Source: Terriglobales bacterium (lineage in GTDB: Bacteria; Acidobacteriota; Terriglobia; Terriglobales; Acidobacteriaceae). Taken from it: a stretch of DNA of 64,000 nt. Numbering within the stretch: position 1 is the stretch's first letter; each line of letters opens with the position of its first letter. Below the pieces are notes generated by a model. That model did not search any database and was not told the DNA's origin. It saw only the letters and a program-made list of their open reading frames with translations. Both the position numbers and the translations under genes were made by a program. Location: NCBI GenBank assembly GCA_035651995.1, contig DASRER010000038.1, positions 1 to 64,000 on the forward strand, in the 5' to 3' direction. This document shows positions 16,110-25,434 of this stretch, piece after piece.

Positions 16110-19100
16110 TTACTGTTGTGCCTGTGCCGCGGCCCCCGCCGACGGCGCCGCTTCGATCTTTCCCTGCCGGAATTCCTCCCCGGTCTCGCGCATGGCGCGC
16201 ATCAGCGCGGAAAAATCTTCGAAGTCGGTGGCGAAGATCTTTTCCACCATGCGCCGCGTGAGCTCCGGGACGAGCCGGTTCAGCATGACCGGCGCGTATC
16301 CCAGCTCGTCCGCCAGCCGCGCCCAGTACAGGTTGCTCGAGTCCCACGACTCAGCCATCAGCCGGCTGCCATATCCGCCGACCGCGGGAAACGGCTTGAT
16401 GTTCAGCAGCGCGCGCGCGTAACTCTGCTGCAGCGCGGGATGCGGCACACCGAAATCCTCGGAAAGCCGCGCCCAGCTTGCGTCGGCCGGATACTGCCGC
16501 GCCAGCTCTTCCAGCTCTTTCCCGGCCGAAGCCCACGCGTCGCTCTGCCCCGGATAGCGCCGCCGGAATTCGGCGGCCAGGTAAAGCGTCTCGCCGGGCA
16601 TCAACTCCGGCAGCGCATCCTGATTACCGGCCGCGAGCGCGCGCTCGATCTGCGCGCAGCGCTGCGGCAGCATGCGCTCGCTCAGGATGTCCACCACAGG
16701 CGCGCGAAGGCTGGCCTTCGTCACCGCCGCGCGCACCAATTCGTCTCCCGCGCGCTGATGCAGCGCGACCGCGTGCATCTCCTGCCGGCTCACCGTCCAC
16801 CAGCGAGGCAGGATGGCGCTAGTCACCAGCGCCGGCACCGTCTCGTCCCAGATGAGCGCCTGCACGTTTTCCGGCACGATGAAGTCCTGCTCCACCTGCG
16901 AGAGCACGAAGGGCAGGTGTGCGAGCGATCCCACCAGGTGCGCGCCGCGCCCGGCCGTCACGCCCGAACCGAAGAGCCGGGGCGTCTTCCACGATTCCTG
17001 CAGCGTTTCCGATGCCGATCCGGAGAAATCGTGCGAACGGATGAACAGCGGATTATGGTGCAGCACCTGCGCCGCGGGCGGCTCGTAATACGCGTAGTTG
17101 AGCCCAACCAGCGTATCGCGCAGCAGCGCCGAAAGCAGGCCGCGCGCCTCCGCCAGCTCCTTCGGCGACGGGTTCCTGATGACCTTGCTCAGGTCCATCC
17201 GCGTTTGCAGCGCGGTGTGCTTGTAATCCGGCAGGCCGGGCGCGTACTCGATGCGCTCGGTGTTGCTGAAGAACGAGCGCGGGAACTCGAACTCGCGCAG
17301 CTCCGCCGCCAGCGGCAGCAGCGCGTCAGCCGAAGCTTTTCCCTGCGAAAGTTGCGCCAGGCCGTCCCCCAGCGCAAACAGCGTGTCGAGCGACACCAGC
17401 CGCTGGTCCTGCATCACGGTGTGCATGCGGACCGCCAGCTCCGAGCGCATGCGCTGGCCTTCAGGCGTGGACTGCTGCGGTCCGGCCAGCAGGGCGATAA
17501 TGTTGTCCTGGTAGAGATCAGGCGCTCCAGCCGCGCGGACAACTTCCGAGAGCGCGGTGCGCGCCGCGTCAAACAACTGCGGCCCCGACTTCACTCCCTG
17601 CAGCGGCGCCATGGCGCGCTGGAAGGCGTCGTTCATGCGCGCCGGCGGAAGCTGTCCCTGCCGCGCCAGGATCTGCCACAGACCCAGCGTCGCCTGGAAG
17701 GTGCCAATCACGTCGGCGCGCAGGAATGGGTCGGAGATGTGGTCCAGGCTGTCGGCCACTGCGAAATAGCGCGCGATCGACGCGTTGTTCAGCCCGTGAA
17801 ACTCGGCCAGCAGCGTGTACTGATGGCCGAAGCGCGAGTACTTGTCGGCCAGCAGGCGGACCGTGGCCGCGCTCAGGTGCTCATCGCCCGTGCGACCGCG
17901 GTCAACCTCGTTGATCGCCAGGTACGTTTGCAGTGGCCCATCGGCCGTTTCGATGCGCGAGAGCCCGAACAGTCCCTCCACCAGCTGGTCGGGCGTGCTC
18001 CAGCCCTGTGATTTCCCCGCCCATTCGCGAATCAGGCCCGAACCGCCCCGCCGCCGCAGGATCTCTTTCCACACCGCCAGGCCGCCGGGAATGCGCGGCT
18101 GCCCGTTTTCCAGTTGCAGCCGCGAGACCAGCAGAAGCAGTCCGCCATCAGGACGAAATACCGGTGTGGCCGGGCTGCGGCCTACATCTTTGCCCCGCAC
18201 CCCTTCGTAGAACTTGCGGAGGCGGCGCGGATCGCAGAAGTACGCCTGGTGCTGGTCGTCCGCTCGCGAGAGCGCGTCGAAGTACGCTGCCAGCCAGCCA
18301 TTGTCTTTCGCGAGCAGCCGCGGAACGAAGTCCGACGGCGCATGAACGTCGGCGCCGGCCAATTCTTTCCATTGCGTCTCCGCCGCCGCTCCGCCCGGCG
18401 CCACGACCTTTCCGCCGCGCACCGCGATGTAGCTTCCAAAGAAGTCCATCACGCCCGCAACCGGCAGCAGCTTCGAGAGTCCTGGAGACTGCCGCAAAAG
18501 TTCGCGCGTCTCCACGTCGGCCTTCGACATCCCCCAATACAACCGCGCCAGCGACGGATCGCGCAGCAGGTCGTCGAGCAGGTTGCCCTGCCCCAAACGT
18601 AATCCTGTGCGGCTCGCGGCTGCCCAGTCGTTGGACGTGAACAGCATCGGCACCGGCGTGTCAGGATACGGATAGCGGAATGGCTGACCGGTGCGCAGCG
18701 CCTCTTCCAGTTTGGCCAGAGGGAATCCGGAATCGAGCGTCACAAAGGCGCGCTCCGGGACCGACGTTTCCAGCGCGGCGTTCTTCCCGCAGCCTTCGCG
18801 CAGGCGGTAACCCAGCACGTCGAGCAGCGGCTTCACGTCCTCGCAGCGCTCCACGTCAATCGAGTTTTTCGCGCCGGCGAGCGCCCGCAGTTCGCGCGAC
18901 TGGTCAACGTACCGCCGCAGCAACAGCAAAAATTCGGTGGGCTGCGATTCGCGCTCCCACCCGAGCACGACGGCGTTGCGCGCCAGCAACGGCAACACCT
19001 CGTCGGGCGTGACCTTCTGGCTGATGCCCGCCATGCGCAGGAACGAGCGCAGCGGTCCCGGAATCACGGCGACGGATGTGCTGGGCGACGGAGGCGCAGG

Positions 19101-19175
19101 CGCGGCGGCGGTTGCCGCGCAGGCCGACAGCAATACGGCGATCACAAGGGCGGGGAGACGACGAGGAAACGTCAT
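16110..19175 (-). CDS. Large uncharacterised secreted lipoprotein, 1021 aa
   Basis: Start at ATG 19175, with GAGG upstream; a TTG two codons earlier is less likely. The N-terminus FPRRLPALVIAVLLSACAATAA is a lipoprotein signal with lipobox LSAC. The mature part is nearly all alpha-helical and rich in Leu, Arg and Ala, with no repeats I can define and no family I recognise. Notable blocks are LRSFLRMAGISQKVTPDEVLPLLARNAVVLGW near the start and YEPPAAQVLHHNPLFIRSHDFSGS in the middle. The C-terminus is Ala/Gln-rich. It ends 36 bases before the VWFA gene on the same strand. Probable periplasmic or outer-membrane-attached protein of unknown role. Confidence 0.8.
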   Translation of the reverse strand: MTFPRRLPALVIAVLLSACAATAAAPAPPSPSTSVAVIPGPLRSFLRMAGISQKVTPDEVLPLLARNAVVLGWERESQPTEFLLLLRRYVDQSRELRALAGAKNSIDVERCEDVKPLLDVLGYRLREGCGKNAALETSVPERAFVTLDSGFPLAKLEEALRTGQPFRYPYPDTPVPMLFTSNDWAAASRTGLRLGQGNLLDDLLRDPSLARLYWGMSKADVETRELLRQSPGLSKLLPVAGVMDFFGSYIAVRGGKVVAPGGAAAETQWKELAGADVHAPSDFVPRLLAKDNGWLAAYFDALSRADDQHQAYFCDPRRLRKFYEGVRGKDVGRSPATPVFRPDGGLLLLVSRLQLENGQPRIPGGLAVWKEILRRRGGSGLIREWAGKSQGWSTPDQLVEGLFGLSRIETADGPLQTYLAINEVDRGRTGDEHLSAATVRLLADKYSRFGHQYTLLAEFHGLNNASIARYFAVADSLDHISDPFLRADVIGTFQATLGLWQILARQGQLPPARMNDAFQRAMAPLQGVKSGPQLFDAARTALSEVVRAAGAPDLYQDNIIALLAGPQQSTPEGQRMRSELAVRMHTVMQDQRLVSLDTLFALGDGLAQLSQGKASADALLPLAAELREFEFPRSFFSNTERIEYAPGLPDYKHTALQTRMDLSKVIRNPSPKELAEARGLLSALLRDTLVGLNYAYYEPPAAQVLHHNPLFIRSHDFSGSASETLQESWKTPRLFGSGVTAGRGAHLVGSLAHLPFVLSQVEQDFIVPENVQALIWDETVPALVTSAILPRWWTVSRQEMHAVALHQRAGDELVRAAVTKASLRAPVVDILSERMLPQRCAQIERALAAGNQDALPELMPGETLYLAAEFRRRYPGQSDAWASAGKELEELARQYPADASWARLSEDFGVPHPALQQSYARALLNIKPFPAVGGYGSRLMAESWDSSNLYWARLADELGYAPVMLNRLVPELTRRMVEKIFATDFEDFSALMRAMRETGEEFRQGKIEAAPSAGAAAQAQQ

Positions 19176-19445
19176 GACCAAATCCTCTACGACCCAAACC
19201 GGGAGGCTCGGTCAAAGCGGGGAATGGACAATCGCCCGAAAAGCGCGGCGCCGGTCCATCCCGCCGGCACAGATCGAGCCGAAATGGCCCACTGTTCCCG
19301 CGAATACAACAGAGTGGTTCTTTTAATGCCGTCCAGTCCGATTGTCAACAGTGATGCAGTACATGTTTGGGGAGAAACGTGGCAGGGCCGGGAACGCGCC
19401 AATTCGGGTACCGGTATTCAGGACCGCAGGAGCGCCGCAGGCGCG

Positions 19446-21191
19446 CTATTTTGCGCTGGCGGAGCGGCGGCGCTCGAAGCGGCCGAACTGACGCCGCAAT
19501 TCCACGCTGTCTTCATAGACGCGGCGGGCGCGTTGCAAAGCAGCCTCCACGTTGGGGCAAATGTTCTCCACGCCCACGTGTTCTTCGAACTCGGCTTGGT
19601 GCATCAGGCTGGCGGGCTGCTCACGCGCCCCACACAAAATCAACTCGCGGCCGGAGGCGTGCAACGCATCGGCGACCTCCTCCAGGGCCTTCAACCCTGT
19701 GGCGTCGACCGCAGTCATGTTGCGCAAGCGCAGAATCACGATCGGCGGCAGCTCGGAGAGATGATCGTGAATGACGGAAATCTTGTCCGTGGCGCCAAAC
19801 AGGAATGGACCGTGAATGCGGAAGATGCGTACGTATTCCGGAATGCTCTTGTCCTGGAGAATATGCACGCGCCCTTCGTCAACGTAAGCATTGGTCACCG
19901 CGGAAACGGTGGTTGTGATGGTCACTTTGCGGATGAACAGCAGAGTGGCGAGAATCATGCCCGCTTCGACGGCGACGGTGAGATCGGCGAACACGGTGAG
20001 CAGGAACGTGACCGCCCAAACCGAAATGTCCGATGCGGTCAGCTTCACGATGTCGCGAATTTCACCCCACTCGCCCATGTTGTAGGCCACCACGACCAAA
20101 ATCGCCGCCAGGACCGACATCGGAATGAAGCGCGCCAGCGGCGCGGCAAACAGCAGCATGGCCAGCAACGTAAGCGCATGCACCATGCCCGCGACCGGAC
20201 TCTGTGCGCCGGAGCGGATATTGGTGGCGGTACGGGCTATGGCTCCCGTGGCGGGAAGTCCTCCGACCATCGGCGAGGCGATGTTCGCCAGGCCCTGCGC
20301 GATCAGCTCCACGTTGGGATTGTGCTTGTCGTTGCTCATCCGGTCGGAAACCACCGCCGACATGAGCGATTCAATGGCCCCGAGCATGGCGACCGTCAGG
20401 GCCGGCCCAAGCAGCGACGGCACCATGCTGAAGTGGAAGGCGGGTATCTCCACTCGCGGCAGCCCGCTGGGAATGCCGCCGAACCGCGATCCGATCGTTT
20501 CCACGTGCAGGCGCAACCCCAACGCCGCCAGCGTCCCCAGAAGCAGCGCAACGATGGTGCCGGGAACACGACGCGTGACCCTGGGAACGAGCAGGATCAC
20601 CACCAGCGCAGCCACCGCCAGCAGCGCCGGCCCGAGGCCGACCGTATTCCAGGCGCGCACAATGGCCAGCATGCGCGGCCCAAATTCGCTGGGAACTTGT
20701 TCGATGTGGAGTCCGAAGAAATCCTTGATTTGCGTGCTGGCAATCAGCACCGCGATTCCGTTGGTGAAGCCGATCACCACCGGCCGGGGAATGAACTTGA
20801 CGGCGGATCCAAAGCCGGTGGCGCCCATCAGCACCAAAATGACGCCCGCCATGAAGGTGCAGATGAACAGCCCGCCCACGCCGTGTTTGGCCACAATGCC
20901 GGCGACGATCACCACGAACGCGCCGGTCGGGCCGCCAATCTGTGTCTTGGAGCCGCCCAGCGCCGAAATGATGAACCCGGCAACAATGGCGCAGTAGATG
21001 CCCGATTGCGGCGGCACGCCGGAGGAGATGGCGAAAGCCATGGCCAGCGGCAGCGCCACCAGGCCAACGGTGACCCCGGCGATCAGATCGGAAACAAACC
21101 TGTGCCGGTTGTATTGGCGAAGGACAAGGAACGACTTCGGCAGCCAGGCCTCGGCCAGGCGCCACGACTTTTGCGGCAGGTCTTTGTCCAC
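19446..21191 (-). CDS. SulP-family anion transporter with STAS domain
   Basis: 581 aa from GTG 21191. Residues ~25-430 form the SulP membrane domain: FVSDLIAGVTVGLVALPLAMAFAISSGVPPQSGIY is the family signature, followed by GPTGAFVVIVAGIVAKHG and later PATGAIARTATNIRSGAQSPVAGM. A cytoplasmic STAS domain follows (~445-565, VRIFRIHGPFLFGATDKI, then VILRLRNMTAVDATGLKALEEV). Members carry sulfate, bicarbonate or dicarboxylates; the substrate cannot be told from sequence. A 134-base gap separates it from the TPR gene upstream, and no partner gene is evident. Confidence 0.93.
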   Translation of the reverse strand: MDKDLPQKSWRLAEAWLPKSFLVLRQYNRHRFVSDLIAGVTVGLVALPLAMAFAISSGVPPQSGIYCAIVAGFIISALGGSKTQIGGPTGAFVVIVAGIVAKHGVGGLFICTFMAGVILVLMGATGFGSAVKFIPRPVVIGFTNGIAVLIASTQIKDFFGLHIEQVPSEFGPRMLAIVRAWNTVGLGPALLAVAALVVILLVPRVTRRVPGTIVALLLGTLAALGLRLHVETIGSRFGGIPSGLPRVEIPAFHFSMVPSLLGPALTVAMLGAIESLMSAVVSDRMSNDKHNPNVELIAQGLANIASPMVGGLPATGAIARTATNIRSGAQSPVAGMVHALTLLAMLLFAAPLARFIPMSVLAAILVVVAYNMGEWGEIRDIVKLTASDISVWAVTFLLTVFADLTVAVEAGMILATLLFIRKVTITTTVSAVTNAYVDEGRVHILQDKSIPEYVRIFRIHGPFLFGATDKISVIHDHLSELPPIVILRLRNMTAVDATGLKALEEVADALHASGRELILCGAREQPASLMHQAEFEEHVGVENICPNVEAALQRARRVYEDSVELRRQFGRFERRRSASAK

Positions 21192-21324
21192 GTCAGTCCG
21201 TATGGAAAGGAATCGGCTAGTGTAAGTGTGTCACCGATGGCGGTAAAAAATCCATTCCATTCGTTCGGGCGAAGACACGAAGGGCCGCGCCCGGCGTCAC
21301 ACACCGGCACGGCCCCGATCATTT

Positions 21325-22284
21325 CTACGAAGTGCCCAGCTTCTTGCGCGCCACCGGCCGCGCAAACGCGTTGGTTGGGTTGTGGCTGTTCACGGTCATG
21401 ATCTGCTGGTAAAGCTCCTTCGCCTTGGCCGCGTCGCCCGTCTTTTCGTACGACTGCGCCAGCAGCAGCATGATGAACGGATCGCGCTGGTCGGCCTTCT
21501 GGAGTTCGCCGATCGCCGTCTTGTAGTCCCCGGTGTGATAGGCGACATAACCGGTCAGATACGGCCAGAAACGCGTCTGGTCCGTGTTGCCTCCGCGCGT
21601 GATCGTTCCCTTGTCCATGATCGCCTTGGCGGCGGCCACGTGTCTCCCGGCTTCGGCGCGATTTCCGCGGCGCGCCGCGATCCGCGCTTGCGCGTTCTCC
21701 CAGCGGAAGTCCCAAAGATCGCGCTCTTCCGGTTTCAGGTCGGCTTTGCGCAGCGCGGTTTCGTGGCCCATCTGGTACCACTTCTGCGCGTTATCCAGAT
21801 CGCCGGCCTCGATGAAAAGCCGCGCCTGCTCGTTGGCGATTTCGGCGGCCGTGGGGAAGTCCGATTTGGCAACCGCCTCGTCGTACAGCGGGCGCTCGTA
21901 CTTTGCGGCCTCGCCGGCCTTGCCCTCAAAGGCATACGACATGGCCAGCGTCCGCATCGCGCTGTTCTTCTGCTCCGGCTTGGCGGCCTCGAGCGCGCGA
22001 TTCAGGTGATAACGCGCCTCGGCATACTGCCCCTTCAGGTCGAGCGCCACGCCGGCACCAAGGTGCGCCTCAAACAGATCGGGCGAAGCCTTGAGCGCCT
22101 GCTGGTAAAGCGCCAGCGCCTCGTCCTGCTTGCCCTGGCTATTCAGCTGGCGGCCTTGTTTAACCATTTCCATGGCCGCATCGGCAGGCGTGGGAACCGC
22201 GGGCGCCTGCGCCTGCCCCGCGATGGCGCCCACGAACAGGCACAGGGCGAACGACAACAGAACTGCGAATGTTGAACTCTTCAT
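21325..22284 (-). CDS. Secreted TPR-repeat protein
   Basis: 319 aa from ATG 22284. The signal peptide is KSSTFAVLLSFALCLFVGAIAGQAQA. TPR motifs follow from ~45: ADAAMEMVKQGRQLNSQGKQDEALALYQQALKASPDLFEAHLGAGVALDLKGQYAEARYHLNRAL, and again near the end (YHTGDYKTAIGELQKADQRDPFIMLLLAQSYEKTGDAAKAKELY). TPR arrays scaffold protein contacts, and this one would act in the periplasm. It has no catalytic domain. It lies 61 bases after the BON-domain gene on the same strand. Confidence 0.88.
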   Translation of the reverse strand: MKSSTFAVLLSFALCLFVGAIAGQAQAPAVPTPADAAMEMVKQGRQLNSQGKQDEALALYQQALKASPDLFEAHLGAGVALDLKGQYAEARYHLNRALEAAKPEQKNSAMRTLAMSYAFEGKAGEAAKYERPLYDEAVAKSDFPTAAEIANEQARLFIEAGDLDNAQKWYQMGHETALRKADLKPEERDLWDFRWENAQARIAARRGNRAEAGRHVAAAKAIMDKGTITRGGNTDQTRFWPYLTGYVAYHTGDYKTAIGELQKADQRDPFIMLLLAQSYEKTGDAAKAKELYQQIMTVNSHNPTNAFARPVARKKLGTS

Positions 22285-22345
22285 GACCGCAGAATTATGG
22301 CACAGACAATACCGCGCGCACACTGCAACCGGCTTTGTCCTCAGC

Positions 22346-22891
22346 TCACGCTTGCTTGCCCGAGGCGACCGCCAGGTTGTTCTGCACCGCGAAGATTCCC
22401 GGCACGCTGTTGGCCTGCATGCCGGCCAGCGTCTTATCGCCTTCGCTGTTGACCGTGCCCTCCAGCGAAACGCGCCCGTTCTTCACGATGATGCGAATCG
22501 GCTTGATGGACAACAGCGCGTACTTCTCCAGCGCCGGGTATCCGTAGATGGCGCGATAGAGCTGCAGGCGCAGGCGATCGTCGTTGGGCGACGGCGGCAG
22601 CACCTCGATGTTGTTGATCACCTTCTCCACGCCTTCAATCTTCTTCACCGCGTTTTCGGTGTCGGTTTTGAGTGTGGGCCGCGTGACCGCGCCGGTCAGC
22701 GTCACCGTGTTGCCGTCAACCTTGTATCCGATCGCATCGAAAACGTCGTAGTACGGCAGCATCAGGACTTCGTGCATGACCTCGCGCTTGATGCGCTCCA
22801 CGTCACGCGCGGAAGCCTGCCGATGTGCGGCAGCCGTCACCGCGACCGATAGACAAAACAGGCCAAGGAAAATGGTGCGAAGTCGTTTCAT
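22346..22891 (-). CDS. Periplasmic protein with two BON domains
   Basis: 181 aa from ATG 22891, with GGGAGAG upstream. A signal peptide (RLRTIFLGLFCLSVAVTAAAH) precedes two BON domains, ~30-92 (GYKVDGNTVTLTGAVTRPTLKTDTENAVKKIEGVEKVINNIEV) and ~98-172 (IVKNGRVSLEGTVNSEGDKTLAGMQANSVPGIFAVQNNL). Each has the central Gly and the VxLxGxV strand. BON proteins bind membranes or surfaces and help keep the outer membrane intact (OsmY type). It lies 47 bases downstream of the AsmA-like gene, so an envelope-maintenance unit is plausible. Confidence 0.9.
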   Translation of the reverse strand: MKRLRTIFLGLFCLSVAVTAAAHRQASARDVERIKREVMHEVLMLPYYDVFDAIGYKVDGNTVTLTGAVTRPTLKTDTENAVKKIEGVEKVINNIEVLPPSPNDDRLRLQLYRAIYGYPALEKYALLSIKPIRIIVKNGRVSLEGTVNSEGDKTLAGMQANSVPGIFAVQNNLAVASGKQA

Positions 22892-22938
22892 TGCATCTCT
22901 CCCTTTCAACGCCACGCGCGTTGGCGGTACAAAGACCT

Positions 22939-24594
22939 TCATTTTTTCTTCTTGTTGCCGAGGAGACCGTGGATCAAATCGCCAACGGAGTTTTGCTGGT
23001 TAGGACTCCGGTTGCTGGTTTGCCCGCTCTGCGTGCCCCCGCTGCCCAGCGGTTGCAGCAGGCCGCCGCCCTTCACCATGCCGGCGACATCGGGAACGAA
23101 GATCGGCCGGGCCGTGGTTCCCTGAATGCGAAACGGCAGCGTATTGCTTCCCTTGCCCGCCAGGCCGGCCAGGTTTGCCAGCCCGCCGGCAACGCTGCCC
23201 GCCGCCGTGTTGAGCTTGGCCACCATGCGGAAGTCGAGCGTGTTGTTGCTGGCAATCACGCCCGAGCCGGTCACGGCGCCAAGCTCGGGAATCACGATGT
23301 TCAGGTTCTGCGCCTGCGTGCCGCCCGGGCTGATCTGCAAGTCCGAACTCATCATCTGGATCGTCGTGTCCGCCGTCTTCTGAATGCCGGCGAGCGCCGC
23401 CACCAGCGCCAGCTCCTTCGCCATGCTGAAGTTCGTCACCTTCGTGTTGGCGATTTGCACCGCGCCCGAGGTCAGCATCCGATCCACGGCGCCATCGAAT
23501 CTCAGATTGGCGGTCGCCGTGCCGCCCTGCAACGACGCACCCGAGGGCAGCGTGACCCCGAACGCCGGCAACACTCCCACCAGGTCCGGCACGGGCAGGT
23601 CTTGCCCTGTCATCACCATGTGGACAACCGCAGGTTCATTGCGCAAGTCGTAGTTTCCCGTCAGGTGAGAGATGCTCTTTCCGATATGTATGTTGCCCCT
23701 GGAAAGCGTCCCGGTGGAGCGCTGCAGGTTGTGCGTAGCGGCGTAATCAATCGTGATGGGCGCCGAAGCCGGTGAACCCGCCTTGGTGAGCCGCAGTCTC
23801 TGCGCCCTGATCGTGCCCTCGGACCGGGCAGTGCCGTCGCTGGAAGCGAGCGTTCCTGTGTAGTCCATCACGCCCGAGACGGCCGATTCCGGCCCCAGCA
23901 GGCCGGTCGAGCCGAGGTCGAGCGAGGAGATCTTGATTTCGGCGTTCAGTGGCGTCAGCGCGCTATCGGTGGCGTTCACCGGACCGGCATGCCCTTCGAT
24001 CGTCGCCTTCCCGCCTCCCGGAGTGGTGAGGCTCATGCTGAAGGGAAACTGCGAGTCGGGGCCGATGTTGCTTGCCTTCACATTGACGTTCGTATAGGCG
24101 CTCAACTTGCCGCCTGCCCGGCCAACCGACACGCGTCCATCCTCCACCTTGAGCGATGAAATTCGCGCCGAGCCCGGCGCCGCGCTGCCTCCGCCTTTTT
24201 TCGCGTTGCTGCCGAGGGTAGAAAAATTCCAGCGTCCGTCGCCCGCTTGCAGCAGCGTGACCTCAGGGTTCACCAGCGTGAGCGAGCTGATGTTGGCTTC
24301 GCGGCGCGTGATGAGCGGCCACAGCTCGACGCCCACATTGACCTGCCTCGCCCGAACGAACGGGCCGCGGCTGAAGGCGGGATCGTCGGCGATCGTGATA
24401 TCGCTGGCGCTCAGGCCGCCCGAAAGCAGGGAAAGGCTCAGGCTGCCCACGTGCACGCTGCGGCCCAGCGCCGATTGCAGGCGTGACTCAACCTGCGGCC
24501 GCACTACGTTTGCGTCGAAGAAAAACGAAATGCAAGCGACTGCTGTGAGCGCTGCAAGCAGCACCACGCCAACGATGATCAGGCTGCGTTTCAC
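22939..24594 (-). CDS. AsmA-like envelope protein
   Basis: 551 aa from GTG 24594, preceded by GGAGGG. An N-terminal membrane anchor (SLIIVGVVLLAALTAVACISFFF) is followed by the AsmA opening: RPQVESRLQSALGRSVHVGSLSLSLLSGGLSASDITIADDPAFS, then LVNPEVTLLQAGDGRWNFSTLG. The C-terminal part (SGVIASNNTLDFRMVAKLN, then PFRIQGTTARPIFVPDV) is the conserved AsmA_2-type end. It closes with a Gly/Gln-rich tail and KKKK. AsmA-like proteins form beta-groove bridges linked to phospholipid transport and outer-membrane assembly. It is followed by BON and TPR genes on the same strand. Confidence 0.88.
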   Translation of the reverse strand: MKRSLIIVGVVLLAALTAVACISFFFDANVVRPQVESRLQSALGRSVHVGSLSLSLLSGGLSASDITIADDPAFSRGPFVRARQVNVGVELWPLITRREANISSLTLVNPEVTLLQAGDGRWNFSTLGSNAKKGGGSAAPGSARISSLKVEDGRVSVGRAGGKLSAYTNVNVKASNIGPDSQFPFSMSLTTPGGGKATIEGHAGPVNATDSALTPLNAEIKISSLDLGSTGLLGPESAVSGVMDYTGTLASSDGTARSEGTIRAQRLRLTKAGSPASAPITIDYAATHNLQRSTGTLSRGNIHIGKSISHLTGNYDLRNEPAVVHMVMTGQDLPVPDLVGVLPAFGVTLPSGASLQGGTATANLRFDGAVDRMLTSGAVQIANTKVTNFSMAKELALVAALAGIQKTADTTIQMMSSDLQISPGGTQAQNLNIVIPELGAVTGSGVIASNNTLDFRMVAKLNTAAGSVAGGLANLAGLAGKGSNTLPFRIQGTTARPIFVPDVAGMVKGGGLLQPLGSGGTQSGQTSNRSPNQQNSVGDLIHGLLGNKKKK

Positions 24595-24648
24595 CGCGTC
24601 CCTCCCCCCGGTCGGAGCGCCGTCTGCGATCAGCCGGCCAGCGGCGGA

Positions 24649-25434
24649 TCAGCGCCCTCGGACGCGCACTTCGAATTCGGCGCGGCAGCCGCGGTCCACC
24701 CAGATGCCGTCGTTGCGCCAGCCCCAGCTCTGCGTCTCCGTACAGGGCGACCCGCTGATCTGCCGCACCAGGCGCGCGCTGCGGACGTTCGCGATCGGGC
24801 AGAAGCGGTAGTCCTCGTCGTCGGACTCGCACTTGATGTTGGCCGTCTGCTGGTTGCGCCCAAAACCGCCCCCGCCCTGGCCGGCATTGAGGATTCCGCT
24901 GCCGGTGTACACGGTGAATTCGGCGCGGCAGCCGCGATCAACCCACACCTCGCGCTCGCTCCAGCCGAAGCTGCGATTCAGCGTGCACGGCGAGCCGCTG
25001 ATCTGGCGATAGACCTCGACGCTCGACACGCGATCGTTCACCGGACACGACCGGCGATGCTCGTCGTTCGACTCGCACTTGATCAGCGTGCGGTTGTGGC
25101 CCCACACGCCGCCCAGGACCGGTACGCGGAACCCGGTCTCGTACGGATACACCGTGAACACGGCGCGGCAGCCGCGGTCCACCCAGATGCCGCTGCTGCT
25201 GAATCCCCAGCTCCGGTTGAACGTGCAGGGCGACCCGCTCATCTGCCGCTGCAATTCCACGCGAGCCACGGCGCCCTGCGTCGGGCAGGTGCGGTAGTGC
25301 TCGTCATTGGACTCACACGTCACCGGGTAGGAGTTGGCGCTCGGCTGGCGTCCGAACTGCGCCGAAGCGGCGCGCGATACAAGCACAACGACGCCCAGCA
25401 GCGTCAATGCAAAGACCGCCATCCGGAGTTTCAT
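24649..25434 (-). CDS. Secreted protein with three DUF3011 repeats
   Basis: 261 aa from ATG 25434, with AGGAGGG upstream. The signal peptide is KLRMAVFALTLLGVVVLVSRAASAQ. Three tandem copies of a ~70-residue module follow. Each starts C-E-S-(N/D)-D-E and a Cys-Pro, contains SGSPC(T) and a Trp-Gly pair, and ends WVDRGCRAxF. This is the DUF3011 pattern, four cysteines per copy, probably two disulfides each. The spacers are Gly/Gln/Arg-rich. The start codon overlaps the stop of uxaC (ATGA), so translation is probably coupled to it, an unexpected pairing. Role unknown; the fold suggests an extracytoplasmic binding protein. Confidence 0.85.
   Translation of the reverse strand: MKLRMAVFALTLLGVVVLVSRAASAQFGRQPSANSYPVTCESNDEHYRTCPTQGAVARVELQRQMSGSPCTFNRSWGFSSSGIWVDRGCRAVFTVYPYETGFRVPVLGGVWGHNRTLIKCESNDEHRRSCPVNDRVSSVEVYRQISGSPCTLNRSFGWSEREVWVDRGCRAEFTVYTGSGILNAGQGGGGFGRNQQTANIKCESDDEDYRFCPIANVRSARLVRQISGSPCTETQSWGWRNDGIWVDRGCRAEFEVRVRGR

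Noticed and set aside
15993-18011. 672-codon plus-strand frame opposite the 1021-aa lipoprotein
   Set aside because: Arg/Gln/His-rich antisense shadow; the minus strand has signal peptide, lipobox and ribosome site.
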